A stretch of DNA of 12,651 nt from Gammaproteobacteria bacterium (GCA_027484495.1 JAIXSW010000439.1:1-12651), one strand, 5' to 3'; shown: positions 1 to 7,507, counted from the first letter of the stretch. Notes: generated by a model from the letters alone, not told the origin. Program-made: numbers and translations.

Positions 1-278
1 GTGCCGCCTGTCATCAGCCTGGTGGAGTTGGCTTGCCAGGCGTATTTCCGGCACTCAAAGGCAGCAAAATAGCGACGTTGGCTGACCAAAAGGCCGCGCA
101 CATCAACATTGTGCTGAACGGAAAGGCGGGCACAGCGATGCAGGCATTTGGTAAACAGTTAAGCCTGCAGGAAATTGCTGCGGTGATTAGCTATGAGCGC
201 AATGCCTGGGACAATGATACCGGCGATCTGATCCAGGCCGCTGACATACAGGCCGCGAAAAATGGACAGAAGGAGTAA
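1..278 (+). CDS. coxB: Cytochrome c oxidase subunit II, 3' part (fused cytochrome c domain)
   Basis: Partial gene cut by the left window edge; the reading frame is set by codons starting at base 3 and ends in TAA at 276-278. The 91 visible residues are the C-terminal cytochrome c domain. They begin AACHQ, and the codon before (?GT) could be Cys, which would complete a CxxCH heme c motif. A TAMQAFG stretch supplies the expected axial Met, followed by the family signature SYERNAWDNDTGD. The CuA cupredoxin domain and the two membrane helices must lie upstream, outside the window. Subunit II takes electrons from cytochrome c in the periplasm; the fused heme c domain marks a caa3-like subunit II, common in gammaproteobacteria. 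The stop lies 3 bases before the ctaD ATG, so the two genes are one operon. An internal TTG at 33 is not a start. Confidence 0.93.
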   Translation, partial: AACHQPGGVGLPGVFPALKGSKIATLADQKAAHINIVLNGKAGTAMQAFGKQLSLQEIAAVISYERNAWDNDTGDLIQAADIQAAKNGQKE

Positions 279-281
279 GGC

Positions 282-1874
282 ATGAGCACAATCTCAACTG
301 ATCCACATCATCACGCCGACCATGGGCATCACCATCCGCCCGCGGGTCTGAAACGCTGGTTTTATACGACAAACCATAAAGATATCGGGACTTTATATCT
401 GTTATTTGCGCTGACCATGTTTTTTATTGGTGGTGCGATGGCTATGGTGATCCGTGCTGAACTGTTCCAGCCCGGCTTACAACTGGTAGAGCCGGCATTT
501 TTCAATCAGATGACGACAGTGCATGGCCTGATCATGGTCTTCGGTGCTGTGATGCCGGCTTTTACCGGACTTGCCAACTGGTTAATCCCGATGATGATTG
601 GGGCGCCGGACATGGCATTACCACGGATGAACAATTGGAGTTTCTGGATCCTGCCGTTTGCTTTTGCCATTCTGCTGATGTCACTGTTTATGGAAGGTGG
701 CGGGCCTGGTTTCGGCTGGACGTTCTATGCACCACTGTCAACCAAATACAGCGGTGACAGCACAGCTTTATTTGTATTTTCGGTACATATCATGGGTATT
801 TCGTCGATTATGGGCGCAATCAATGTGATCGTGACCATCTTTAATCTGCGTGCGCCAGGCATGACCTGGATGAAAATGCCACTGTTTGTCTGGACCTGGC
901 TGATTACGGCATTTTTGCTGATTGCGGTGATGCCGGTTTTGGCCGGTACTGTGACGATGGTACTGACCGACAAATACTTTGGTACCAGCTTTTTTGATGC
1001 TGCAGGTGGCGGTGACCCGGTATTGTTCCAGCATATCTTCTGGTTCTTTGGTCATCCTGAAGTCTACATCATGATCCTGCCGGCTTTTGGCATCGTCTCC
1101 AGCATAGTTCCGACCTTTTCACGTAAGCCGTTGTTTGGTTATGCGTCGATGGTCTATGCCACGTCCAGTATTGCTTTGTTGTCCTTTCTGGTTTGGGCGC
1201 ATCACATGTTTACCACCGGGATGCCGGTGTTTGCTGAGTTGTTTTTTATGTACTGCACCATGTTGATTGCGGTGCCAACCGGCGTGAAGGTTTTCAACTG
1301 GGTGGCGACAATGTGGCGCGGCGCACTGACCTTTGAAGTGCCGATGATGTTTGCTATTGCCTTTATCGTGCTGTTCACCATTGGCGGACTCTCTGGGCTG
1401 ATGCTGGCAATTACACCGGCTGACTTCCAGTATCACGACACTTATTTTGTTGTCGCACACTTCCACTATGTATTAGTGACAGGCGCCATATTCTCCATCA
1501 TCGCTGCTGCCTATTATTGGTTGCCAAAATGGACCGGACATATGTACGACGAGACGCTGGGGCAGTGGCATTTCTGGTGTTCGCTCATTTCAGTCAATGT
1601 GCTGTTTTTCCCGATGCACTTTGTCGGCCTTGCCGGCATGCCGCGCCGGATCCCGGATTATGCGCTGCAGTTCGCTGACTTTAATGCGTTGATTAGTATC
1701 GGTGGTTTTGCCTTTGGCCTGTCACAGCTGCTGTTTGTCTGGCTACTGGTGAAATGTATCAAGGGCGGACCCGCGGCGACGTCGCAGGTATGGGAAGGTG
1801 CGGAAGGACTGGAATGGCAATTATCGTCACCTCCTCCTTATCACAGCTTTACGACGCCACCCGATGTGAAATAG
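282..1874 (+). CDS. ctaD: Cytochrome c oxidase subunit I, aa3 type
   Basis: Catalytic heme-copper subunit of the proton-pumping aa3 oxidase, 530 residues and about 12 membrane helices. All cofactor ligands are visible: His81 and His395 for low-spin heme a, His393 for heme a3, and His258, His307 and His308 for CuB. Tyr262, in HPEVY, is the residue that cross-links to His258. Proton-path residues are also present: Asp110 (GAPDMALPR), Asn117/118 and Glu260 for the D path, and Lys336 (PTGVK) for the K path, so this is an A1-type enzyme. Arg455/Arg456 fit the heme propionate pair. The N-terminus is His-rich (seven His in residues 9-18). The ATG has a strong ribosome site, AGAAGGAG, at 268-275. It lies between coxB and ctaG in one operon. 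Confidence 0.98.
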   Translation: MSTISTDPHHHADHGHHHPPAGLKRWFYTTNHKDIGTLYLLFALTMFFIGGAMAMVIRAELFQPGLQLVEPAFFNQMTTVHGLIMVFGAVMPAFTGLANWLIPMMIGAPDMALPRMNNWSFWILPFAFAILLMSLFMEGGGPGFGWTFYAPLSTKYSGDSTALFVFSVHIMGISSIMGAINVIVTIFNLRAPGMTWMKMPLFVWTWLITAFLLIAVMPVLAGTVTMVLTDKYFGTSFFDAAGGGDPVLFQHIFWFFGHPEVYIMILPAFGIVSSIVPTFSRKPLFGYASMVYATSSIALLSFLVWAHHMFTTGMPVFAELFFMYCTMLIAVPTGVKVFNWVATMWRGALTFEVPMMFAIAFIVLFTIGGLSGLMLAITPADFQYHDTYFVVAHFHYVLVTGAIFSIIAAAYYWLPKWTGHMYDETLGQWHFWCSLISVNVLFFPMHFVGLAGMPRRIPDYALQFADFNALISIGGFAFGLSQLLFVWLLVKCIKGGPAATSQVWEGAEGLEWQLSSPPPYHSFTTPPDVK

Positions 1875-1883
1875 GACCCACTT

Positions 1884-2450
1884 ATGACGGCACCCAATCA
1901 CAGACCACTGTTACTGAAACTGCTGCTGATTACTGGCGGCATGTTTGGATTCGGTTATGCATTGGTGCCGTTGTACGACGTATTTTGTGATTTGACCGGA
2001 CTGAATGGCAAAACCAGCAGTATGGCGGCGACTGCAGACAAAGCGGTTACTGATCTGAAACGACAGGTCACTATTGAGTTTCTGGCGAAACCGGATCCGA
2101 AAATGCCGTGGTTATTTCAACCCCAGACCCGGCAAATTCAGGTGCATCCTGGCGAAATAAAACTGGTGTATTACGAAGCAGAAAATCCGACACAGGCATT
2201 GATGGTCGCACAAGCAGTGCCATCAGTATCGCCCGGACAAGCCGCTTTATATTTTAACAAAATGGAGTGTTTTTGCTTTCAGCGCCAGACTTTAAAAGCC
2301 GGCGAGAAATTGTTGATGCCTTTGCAGTTCTACGTAGATCCGGCGCTGCCGGAGCAGTTTTCAACCATCACGCTGTCTTACACGCTGTACGACGTAACCC
2401 AGCATAGTCCAGCTGCGCAAGTGGCTGCTGTTTATCAGACGGGGAAGTAA
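1884..2450 (+). CDS. ctaG: Cytochrome c oxidase assembly protein CtaG/Cox11 (CuB copper chaperone)
   Basis: Cox11 family, 188 residues. Members are membrane-anchored periplasmic proteins that deliver Cu(I) to the CuB site of subunit I. The sequence shows one N-terminal helix at about residues 9-30, then the conserved YDVFCDLTGLNGKT segment containing Cys35. A beta-sandwich domain follows, with the copper-binding CFCF motif at 129-132 (Cys129, Cys131) inside KMECFCFQRQ. Length and motifs are typical of the family. The ATG at 1884 has an AGGA at 1873-1876 that overlaps the ctaD stop codon, so translation is probably coupled. The stop is one base before the ctaE ATG. This is the Cox11 type of CtaG, not the unrelated Bacillus CtaG. 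Confidence 0.96.
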   Translation: MTAPNHRPLLLKLLLITGGMFGFGYALVPLYDVFCDLTGLNGKTSSMAATADKAVTDLKRQVTIEFLAKPDPKMPWLFQPQTRQIQVHPGEIKLVYYEAENPTQALMVAQAVPSVSPGQAALYFNKMECFCFQRQTLKAGEKLLMPLQFYVDPALPEQFSTITLSYTLYDVTQHSPAAQVAAVYQTGK

Positions 2451-2451
2451 C

Positions 2452-3333
2452 ATGGCTAAGACGTATCAAACCTATTATGTACCGGAGCAAAGCCCATGGC
2501 CTATTGTCGGGGCTATTGCTTTATTTTTGCTGGCTTTTGGTGCCGGCCATTTTGTAAATGAAGTCACGCGCAACAAAGAAGGCCACGGTGAATATATGCT
2601 GCTGGCCGGGGTGGCGCTGTTGGTTTTTATGTTGGTTGGCTGGTTTCGCAATGTCATCGATGAGTCGATGGGCGGGTTGTACAGCGCACAGATGGACCGA
2701 TCGTTCCGTCAGGGAATGAGCTGGTTTATCTTTTCTGAAGTGATGTTCTTTGCCGCCTTTTTCGGCGCGTTATTCTACGCCCGGATGATAGCGATGCCGT
2801 GGCTGGACGGCGAAAGTAACAACGCCATGACGGCAGAAATTCTGTGGCCTGACTTCTCCGCACACTGGCCTATGACCAAAACCCCCGGTGGTATCGAAAC
2901 GACGGCAATGCCCTGGCAGGGCTTACCTTTGTATAACACGCTGATCCTGCTGACGTCTTCGGTGACGCTACAGTTTGCTCATGTGGCTCTTGAGCAGGGT
3001 AAAAGACTGCAGCTGCGGCTGATGCTATTACTGACGATACTGCTTGGCGCCAGTTTTCTTGGATTGCAGGCTTACGAGTATATGCATGCTTATCAGGATC
3101 TGAATTTACGCCTCGATTCGGGTATTTACGGTAATACATTCTTCTTGCTGACCGGCTTTCATGGCCTGCATGTGACACTCGGCGCGTTATTTCTGGCGAT
3201 CATTTGGTTGCGCATCATGTTGAAAAATCATTTTACCGCGCACAACCATTTCGCCTTTCAGGCGGCTGCCTGGTATTGGCATTTTGTTGATGTGGTCTGG
3301 TTGTGTCTGTTTGTGTTTGTTTATGTGTTGTAG
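2452..3333 (+). CDS. ctaE: Cytochrome c oxidase subunit III
   Basis: Subunit III of the aa3 oxidase, 293 residues with about seven membrane helices. It carries no redox cofactor; in this family it stabilises subunit I and supports proton uptake. Visible signatures are FSEVMFFAAFFGALFYAR with the conserved membrane Glu96, TGFHGLHV (His237, His240), and the C-terminal WYWHFVDVVWLCLF. Residues 113-160 form a polar loop between helices, as usual in proteobacterial members. The ATG lies one base after the ctaG stop and is preceded by GGGGAAG at 2441-2447. It is the last gene of the first + strand block; a perfect hairpin and a gene on the opposite strand follow. Confidence 0.97.
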   Translation: MAKTYQTYYVPEQSPWPIVGAIALFLLAFGAGHFVNEVTRNKEGHGEYMLLAGVALLVFMLVGWFRNVIDESMGGLYSAQMDRSFRQGMSWFIFSEVMFFAAFFGALFYARMIAMPWLDGESNNAMTAEILWPDFSAHWPMTKTPGGIETTAMPWQGLPLYNTLILLTSSVTLQFAHVALEQGKRLQLRLMLLLTILLGASFLGLQAYEYMHAYQDLNLRLDSGIYGNTFFLLTGFHGLHVTLGALFLAIIWLRIMLKNHFTAHNHFAFQAAAWYWHFVDVVWLCLFVFVYVL

Positions 3334-3346
3334 CTGAAACAGATCC

Positions 3347-3370
3347 GGACGAATTCGACTGAATTCGTCC
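3347..3370. terminator. Perfect inverted repeat between convergent gene ends
   Basis: The 10-base arm GGACGAATTC (3347-3356) and its exact reverse complement GAATTCGTCC (3361-3370) flank a 4-base loop, GACT. The hairpin lies 13 bp after the ctaE stop and 17 bp past the stop of the facing - strand gene, so it could end or protect transcripts from both sides. Neither strand has a proper T run right after the stem: only TTTT 12 bases downstream on +, and a TTT inside TGTTTC on -. A canonical intrinsic terminator is therefore not shown; an mRNA 3'-end stabiliser is an equal possibility. Confidence 0.5.
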
Positions 3371-3387
3371 ATGCTCACCGGGTTTTG

Positions 3388-3597
3388 TCAATATGGCCGC
3401 TGGTGCGGCTCGATCCAGCCTAGCGCCAGTGCCAGAATGATTAACCCCATAACCAACACAGAGAACATCACGCGCCTGCCCAGATGCTTGGACATCGAAG
3501 CCTGATTCGGATCGTTTTTTAACATCAGCCACAAGGCACGGAACAACTGAAACACGACAAAAAATAACAAACAAACCAAGACAATTTTGATCAGCAT
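3388..3597 (-). CDS. Small twin-transmembrane protein (DUF2909-like)
   Basis: A 69-residue protein starting MLIKIVLVCL, with two predicted membrane helices at about residues 3-25 and 42-61. They are joined by a short polar loop, KNDPNQASMSKHLGRR, and followed by a conserved-looking end, GWIEPHQRPY. This matches my recollection of the DUF2909 (twin transmembrane) family found inside aa3 oxidase clusters of gammaproteobacteria; its function is unknown to me. The start at 3597 is chosen because it has AAGGA at 3610-3606 (- strand) 8 bases away; an upstream extension would run through SURF1 codons. It is the only - strand gene of the oxidase cluster. Its ATG lies 13 bases from the SURF1 ATG, so any promoter of its own must lie within SURF1 coding DNA. 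A role in oxidase assembly or stability is only inferred from position. Confidence 0.85.
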   Translation of the reverse strand: MLIKIVLVCLLFFVVFQLFRALWLMLKNDPNQASMSKHLGRRVMFSVLVMGLIILALALGWIEPHQRPY

Positions 3598-3610
3598 GGC
3601 AGGTGTCCTT

Positions 3611-4339
3611 ATGACGCATATACCAGGAAATTCAGCGCGTGGTGCCGGTAACGGCTGGCAATATGCGGCTGTGCTGATAACTGTGGCGGCATTTTTACTG
3701 TTAAGCAAGTTGGCCTGGTGGCAATGGCAGCGCGCTGAAGAAAAAACACAACAATTACAGCAAATTTCTGCGTGGCAACAACAGGATGGCGTACCGCTGC
3801 GATTGCTTTCGGTGGCTGAACTGGCCCAGTTTGACGGTGCGCCGCTGCAAGGCGAAGCATTCTGGCTGTCCCCTTATATCTGGTTGGTCGACAATCAAAT
3901 CCTAAACGGTGTTGTCGGTTACGACGTGTTAATTCCGGTACAGGCCAAAGACAGCCATCTGGTGTTGTTGGTTAATCTCGGCTGGACGGCGGGCATGTCT
4001 GAGCGCTCAGTTTTACCCAAGGTCGAAGTCCCGGCATCATTCGAATTAAGCGGTGTGTTGCGCGACGCACCGCGTCCTTTTGTACTCGGACAAAATGTGG
4101 AAGTGAGTGAAAACTACCCGCAACGAGTGCAGGCGATTGTGCCGGCTGATTTAGCGCACAGCAGCGGGCTGACGCTGGTCGATGCCGTGTTCTACCAGCA
4201 GCACAGCGAATTCCAACCGCATTATTCACCGGTGATTCTCCCCCCGGAAAAACACCGCGCATATGCCTTGCAGTGGGCTCTGCTCGCGTTCGCCGTGGTT
4301 TTTGTTGCAGTCGCAGTCCGCTATCAGAAGGAGAGTTGA
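3611..4339 (+). CDS. SURF1-family cytochrome oxidase assembly protein
   Basis: SURF1 family (Shy1 in yeast), 242 residues from this start. Members assist heme a insertion and early assembly of subunit I in the membrane. The pattern is classic: an N-terminal helix at about residues 17-36, then WWQWQRAEEKTQQL, a periplasmic domain with GYDVLIPV and LVNLGWT (about 103-126), the HRAYALQW signature at 215-222, and a second helix at about 220-237. The ATG at 3611 has a weak AGG at 3601-3603. An in-frame ATG at 3596 (5 residues longer) has no ribosome site and overlaps the opposite start codon. The TGA overlaps the next ATG by one base (TGATG), so it is coupled to the CxxxC gene. It opens the second + strand assembly operon. 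Confidence 0.93.
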   Translation: MTHIPGNSARGAGNGWQYAAVLITVAAFLLLSKLAWWQWQRAEEKTQQLQQISAWQQQDGVPLRLLSVAELAQFDGAPLQGEAFWLSPYIWLVDNQILNGVVGYDVLIPVQAKDSHLVLLVNLGWTAGMSERSVLPKVEVPASFELSGVLRDAPRPFVLGQNVEVSENYPQRVQAIVPADLAHSSGLTLVDAVFYQQHSEFQPHYSPVILPPEKHRAYALQWALLAFAVVFVAVAVRYQKES

Positions 4340-4866
4340 TGAATAAGCAGCGTTTTCTCAGTTTGTTTCTGTTGGTAGGGGCTGTGCCATTGCTGGCGGC
4401 TTTGGTGCTGTTGAAAACTGGCTGGTATCAATCTGGTGTCAATAACAAAGGCGTCTGGTACCAACAGGAGATCCGCCTGTTGCCGGCCTCAGAGCCAAAT
4501 TCGGCGCATTGGCGCTTGGTCTATCTGCAACCGGACACCTGCGACAGCCATTGCCAGGCGGTCGTGCACTTAATGCAACAAATTGATCTGGCTCTTGGGC
4601 GCAAACAAGATCAACTGGACTTGCTGATACTTGCGGCGCTACCAGCGGCATTGCCGACAGTGAGCGTCGATGCCAAAGCACAGATAGCAGTTGTGCAAAG
4701 TACGTTTGCCGGGCTGCCGGCCGGTAGCCTGATCATCGTCGAGCACCAGGGATTGGCGTTGCTGCATTATCCGCTGCCGGCAGCAATCGAGAGTTTTCCG
4801 TTATTGGGTAAAGATGTGATGGCCGACCTGCAGAAACTGATGAAATTCGACCGGGGGCCGGTATGA
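4339..4866 (+). CDS. Membrane-anchored CxxxC protein of oxidase assembly operon
   Basis: A 175-residue protein of unproven function. Residues 6-25 form one hydrophobic N-terminal helix, and the rest would face the periplasm. WRLVYLQPDTCDSHC (58-72) looks like the first strand and active-site turn of a thioredoxin fold, with Cys68 and Cys72 spaced CxxxC as in Sco proteins. A later strand, LIIVEHQGLALLHYP, aligns by pattern with the Sco strand around 'LINPKGQLV'. His136 and His143 lie there, but the Sco motif DHSA is absent. I recall similar genes at this position in Pseudomonas aa3 clusters, annotated as hypothetical or oxidase-associated. The start at 4339 overlaps the SURF1 stop by one base and has GAAGGAGAG at 4327-4335. 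The end overlaps ctaA by 4 bases (ATGA). Copper or thiol handling for CuA/CuB assembly is inference. Confidence 0.88.
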   Translation: MNKQRFLSLFLLVGAVPLLAALVLLKTGWYQSGVNNKGVWYQQEIRLLPASEPNSAHWRLVYLQPDTCDSHCQAVVHLMQQIDLALGRKQDQLDLLILAALPAALPTVSVDAKAQIAVVQSTFAGLPAGSLIIVEHQGLALLHYPLPAAIESFPLLGKDVMADLQKLMKFDRGPV

Positions 4867-5915
4867 ATGGCTTAAAGCGGCTGGTTAGTTTTGCCATTGC
4901 GCTGACGATGGTAGTGATTGTACTGGGCGCATATACCCGGTTAACCGATGCCGGCCTGGGCTGTCCGGACTGGCCAGGTTGTTATGGCTTTATGCAGTTG
5001 CCGCAGGAACATCATGCCGACATCGCCGCCAGTCGTTACCCGGAACGGCCACTGGAGCCGCATAAAGCACGCAATGAAATGGTTCATCGGTATTTTGCCG
5101 GTACCTTGGGACTGGTGATCGCGGCGATATTTGTCCTGAGTTCATTGGCAGAGCGCAGAGTCAGGTTGTTACCTGCGACATTGCTCGCGCTGGTGGTCTT
5201 TCAGGCGGCACTCGGCATGTGGACTGTGACACTGAACCTGTTCCCGCTGGTGGTCATGGGCCATTTGCTCGGCGGCTTCAGTTTATTGACGCTGTTATGG
5301 TTGTATCGCCGTCAGCTGGCTCCACCGGCAGAGACTCCTGCGCCAGCCGTGCCATCGCGGCTGCGCCTGCTCGGCACCTGCGCCAGCCTGGTGTTGGTAT
5401 TGCAGATTGCGCTTGGCGGCTGGACCTCTGCCAATTATGCCGCGATGGCCTGTGTTGAATTGCCCTTGTGTCATGCCGGCTGGACCGAACAGCTGAAATT
5501 CGATGAGGCCTTTGACCTGCACCTGGGGCATGACAATTATGAATTTGGTGTGATGAGTAAAGAGGCGCGTCAGACCATCCATATCAGCCATCGGCTGGGG
5601 GCCGTGCTGACGCTGTTGTTGGTCGGTGCTTTTGCCATCCGGCTTTGGCGCTTTGGTGCCCGCCATCAGGCGGAAGGCGCTGTTTACCGCCGGCAGGCGC
5701 TGCTGCTGTTGTTTTTACTGAGTTTGCAATTTGTATTGGGTGTCTTAAACATCTGGTGGTTATTACCGTTGCCAAATGCCGTGGCGCATAACTTTGTCGC
5801 GGCCAATCTGCTTGCCGCCACTATCATCGCGCGGGTGCAGTTAAGCAGGTCTATGCAATCAGTGCGGCAACACTCTGGAATGCAACGTCCATCATCTTCA
5901 GGGAGCCTGGTATGA
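4863..5915 (+). CDS. ctaA: Heme A synthase (COX15/CtaA)
   Basis: Oxidises the C8 methyl of heme O to a formyl group, giving the heme A needed by subunit I. It has 350 residues and about eight membrane helices in two four-helix halves. Visible features: GAYTRLTDAGLGCPDWPGC near the first helix, Glu72 and His75 (NEMVHR), His134 (MGHLLGG), His243 (ISHRLG) and His309 (VAHN), matching the family's four heme-ligand His and catalytic Glu. Both exposed loops carry a Cys pair, Cys34/Cys40 and Cys197/Cys203. A polar 25-residue linker at about 148-168 joins the halves. The last 20 or so residues are polar. The ATG overlaps the previous stop by 4 bases, and the stop overlaps the ctaB ATG by 4 bases. Confidence 0.96.
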   Translation: MNGLKRLVSFAIALTMVVIVLGAYTRLTDAGLGCPDWPGCYGFMQLPQEHHADIAASRYPERPLEPHKARNEMVHRYFAGTLGLVIAAIFVLSSLAERRVRLLPATLLALVVFQAALGMWTVTLNLFPLVVMGHLLGGFSLLTLLWLYRRQLAPPAETPAPAVPSRLRLLGTCASLVLVLQIALGGWTSANYAAMACVELPLCHAGWTEQLKFDEAFDLHLGHDNYEFGVMSKEARQTIHISHRLGAVLTLLLVGAFAIRLWRFGARHQAEGAVYRRQALLLLFLLSLQFVLGVLNIWWLLPLPNAVAHNFVAANLLAATIIARVQLSRSMQSVRQHSGMQRPSSSGSLV

Positions 5916-6820
5916 GGATCAGTAAGATGTTGTTATCGCAGGAACAGCAGCAAAGCTGGCGGGATTATTATCAACTGACTAAGCCCAAAGTGGTGGCATT
6001 GTTGTTGTTGACCGCCTGGGTCGGGATGTTGCTGGCGCCGTCAACGCAGTCGCAGCCTGTTGTGATGCTGATTGCTTTATGCGGCATCGGTTTATTGTCC
6101 GCAGCGGCGGCGGCACTGAATCATGTATTGGACCAAAATATTGATGCGAAAATGGCCCGTACCCAGCGTCGGCCGGTGGCCACTGGCCGGGTGAGCAGTC
6201 AACAGGCATTGGGGTTCGCACTGACGTTGGCCGCTGTGGGTTTTGTCGTGTTGTTCGGTTGGGTTAATCCGCTGACGGCCTGGCTGACGCTGGCCAGTCT
6301 GTTTGGCTATGCCGGGATCTATACGATGTTCCTGAAGCGTGCCACACCGCAAAATATTGTCATTGGTGGTCTTGCCGGTGCTATGCCCCCGCTGTTGGGC
6401 TGGACCAGTATCAGCGGGACTTTATCGGCTGAACCCTGGCTGCTGGTGATGATTATTTTTGCCTGGACCCCGCCGCATTTCTGGGCGCTGGCTATTCATC
6501 GGCGCGATGACTACGCCAAGGTCAACATGCCGATGCTGCCGGTCACCCATGGCATCGAATTCACCAAGACCGCAATTCTGTTTTATACGCTGATCCTGAC
6601 GCTGGTTTGTCTGATGCCCTATTTAGTTGGCATGTCTGGCGTGCTCTATCTGGCAGGCAGTTTGTTGCTGAATCTGGGTTTCATCAGTCATGCCTGGCGG
6701 CTGAAGTTTGCGGACGATCCAAAACAACCGATGCTGATGTTTCGCTTTTCCATTTACCATCTGATGTTGTTATTCTTGCTGCTGATTTTGGACCAGCAAT
6801 GGTTCTGGCGCTGGCAATAA
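5912..6820 (+). CDS. ctaB: Protoheme IX farnesyltransferase (heme O synthase)
   Basis: UbiA-superfamily prenyltransferase (CtaB/CyoE/COX10) that attaches a farnesyl group to heme B, making heme O for CtaA. It has 302 residues and about nine membrane helices. The first Asp-rich motif is NHVLDQNIDAKMART (Asn70, Asp74, Asp78), followed by RRPVATG. The second conserved loop is FAWTPPHFWALAIHRRDDYAKVNMPMLP (Asp199/Asp200 and Lys203), diagnostic of heme O synthases rather than ubiquinone prenyltransferases. The ATG at 5912 overlaps the ctaA stop (ATGA) and has GGGAG at 5901-5905. An in-frame ATG at 5927 is a weaker alternative. The stop codon lies in the loop of a hairpin at 6808-6829. Confidence 0.97.
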   Translation: MRISKMLLSQEQQQSWRDYYQLTKPKVVALLLLTAWVGMLLAPSTQSQPVVMLIALCGIGLLSAAAAALNHVLDQNIDAKMARTQRRPVATGRVSSQQALGFALTLAAVGFVVLFGWVNPLTAWLTLASLFGYAGIYTMFLKRATPQNIVIGGLAGAMPPLLGWTSISGTLSAEPWLLVMIIFAWTPPHFWALAIHRRDDYAKVNMPMLPVTHGIEFTKTAILFYTLILTLVCLMPYLVGMSGVLYLAGSLLLNLGFISHAWRLKFADDPKQPMLMFRFSIYHLMLLFLLLILDQQWFWRWQ

Positions 6821-6829
6821 GGCCAGCGC
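6808..6829 (+). other. Hairpin over the ctaB stop, between ctaB and sco
   Basis: GCGCTGGC (6808-6815) and its exact reverse complement GCCAGCGC (6822-6829) form an 8-bp GC-rich stem with a 6-base loop, AATAAG, that contains the ctaB TAA. There is no T run after it, so full termination is unlikely. It could pause polymerase, set an mRNA processing end or lower sco expression. It marks the only gap of more than one base (39 bp) inside the second + strand run. Confidence 0.45.
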
Positions 6830-6859
6830 AGCAGGGTGACAACCATAAGGAAAGCGAAC

Positions 6860-7507
6860 ATGCAAAAAATCTGGGCGACGTTGTTGTTGCTGGCAGCAGT
6901 GGTTGCGGGCGTGTTGGTGTACCGGCAACTACAACAGCCGGCTGATTTTGCCAATGTGCTGGTCTATCCGGCGCCACGGGAGTTGAAATCTTTTAGTCTG
7001 ACCAGTCATACCGGACAACCTGCTGGTCGTGAGCAACTGAATGGGCACTGGACTCTGGCTTTTGTCGGATACACATTTTGTCCGGATATTTGTCCGATGA
7101 CGATGGCGATGTTGTCGGGTAGCTACGCCGAGCTTGCCAAAGTGTTGCCGCAGGGCCAATCGTTGCAACTGTGGTTTGTCTCGGTCGATCCGAAACGCGA
7201 TACGGTGGCGCAGCTGAATAACTATGTTGGTTATTTCGAGCAACCGGCCATCATTGGGTTGACCGCCAACCATGACCAGCTGTTTCCGTTTGTGCGCGAA
7301 TTGGGGCTGATGTACGCGATCAGCACCACCACCGATGAAGATTACCGTGTTGACCACAGTGCTTCTGTCGTGCTGATTAACCCAAAAGGTCAACTCGTTG
7401 CGATGTTCAAACCGGAGCTGAGTGTTGACCAAAACAGTGTGCCGGTGGTGACTAAAACACAGTTGCTTCGCGACTTTCCTGAGGTAATACAGCAAGTTGC
7501 ACCCTGA
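6860..7507 (+). CDS. Sco1/SenC-family copper chaperone
   Basis: Sco-family thioredoxin-fold protein, 215 residues, which loads copper into the CuA site of subunit II or reduces its cysteines. One N-terminal helix (about 4-21) anchors a periplasmic domain. The copper site is visible: Cys74 and Cys78 in GYTFCPDICPM, plus His166 in YRVDHSAS. The usual VSVDPKRDT segment (107-115) and LINPKGQLV strand are present. The ATG at 6860 is chosen because AAGGAAAG lies just upstream at 6847-6854; a GTG at 6836 would add eight residues without a ribosome site. It follows ctaB by 39 bp and ends the cluster. The deacetylase on the other strand ends 14 bp further on, with no clear terminator between them. Confidence 0.95.
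   Translation: MQKIWATLLLLAAVVAGVLVYRQLQQPADFANVLVYPAPRELKSFSLTSHTGQPAGREQLNGHWTLAFVGYTFCPDICPMTMAMLSGSYAELAKVLPQGQSLQLWFVSVDPKRDTVAQLNNYVGYFEQPAIIGLTANHDQLFPFVRELGLMYAISTTTDEDYRVDHSASVVLINPKGQLVAMFKPELSVDQNSVPVVTKTQLLRDFPEVIQQVAP

Noticed and set aside
1119..1466. 115-residue - strand ORF inside ctaD
   Set aside because: It is a shadow of a strongly conserved gene, with no ribosome site or recognisable motif and an unusual His/Gln-rich composition.
3587..3610. Longer SURF1 starts at TTG 3587 or ATG 3596
   Set aside because: Neither has a ribosome site, and 3596 overlaps the opposite-strand start codon. The family signature needs only the residues after 3611.
4273..4338. Extension of the CxxxC protein upstream to 4273
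   Set aside because: The added 22 residues are SURF1 coding DNA in another frame; the ATG at 4339 has GAAGGAGAG and begins a clean membrane anchor.
6836..6859. GTG start for sco at 6836
   Set aside because: No ribosome site, whereas AAGGAAAG is well placed for the ATG at 6860.
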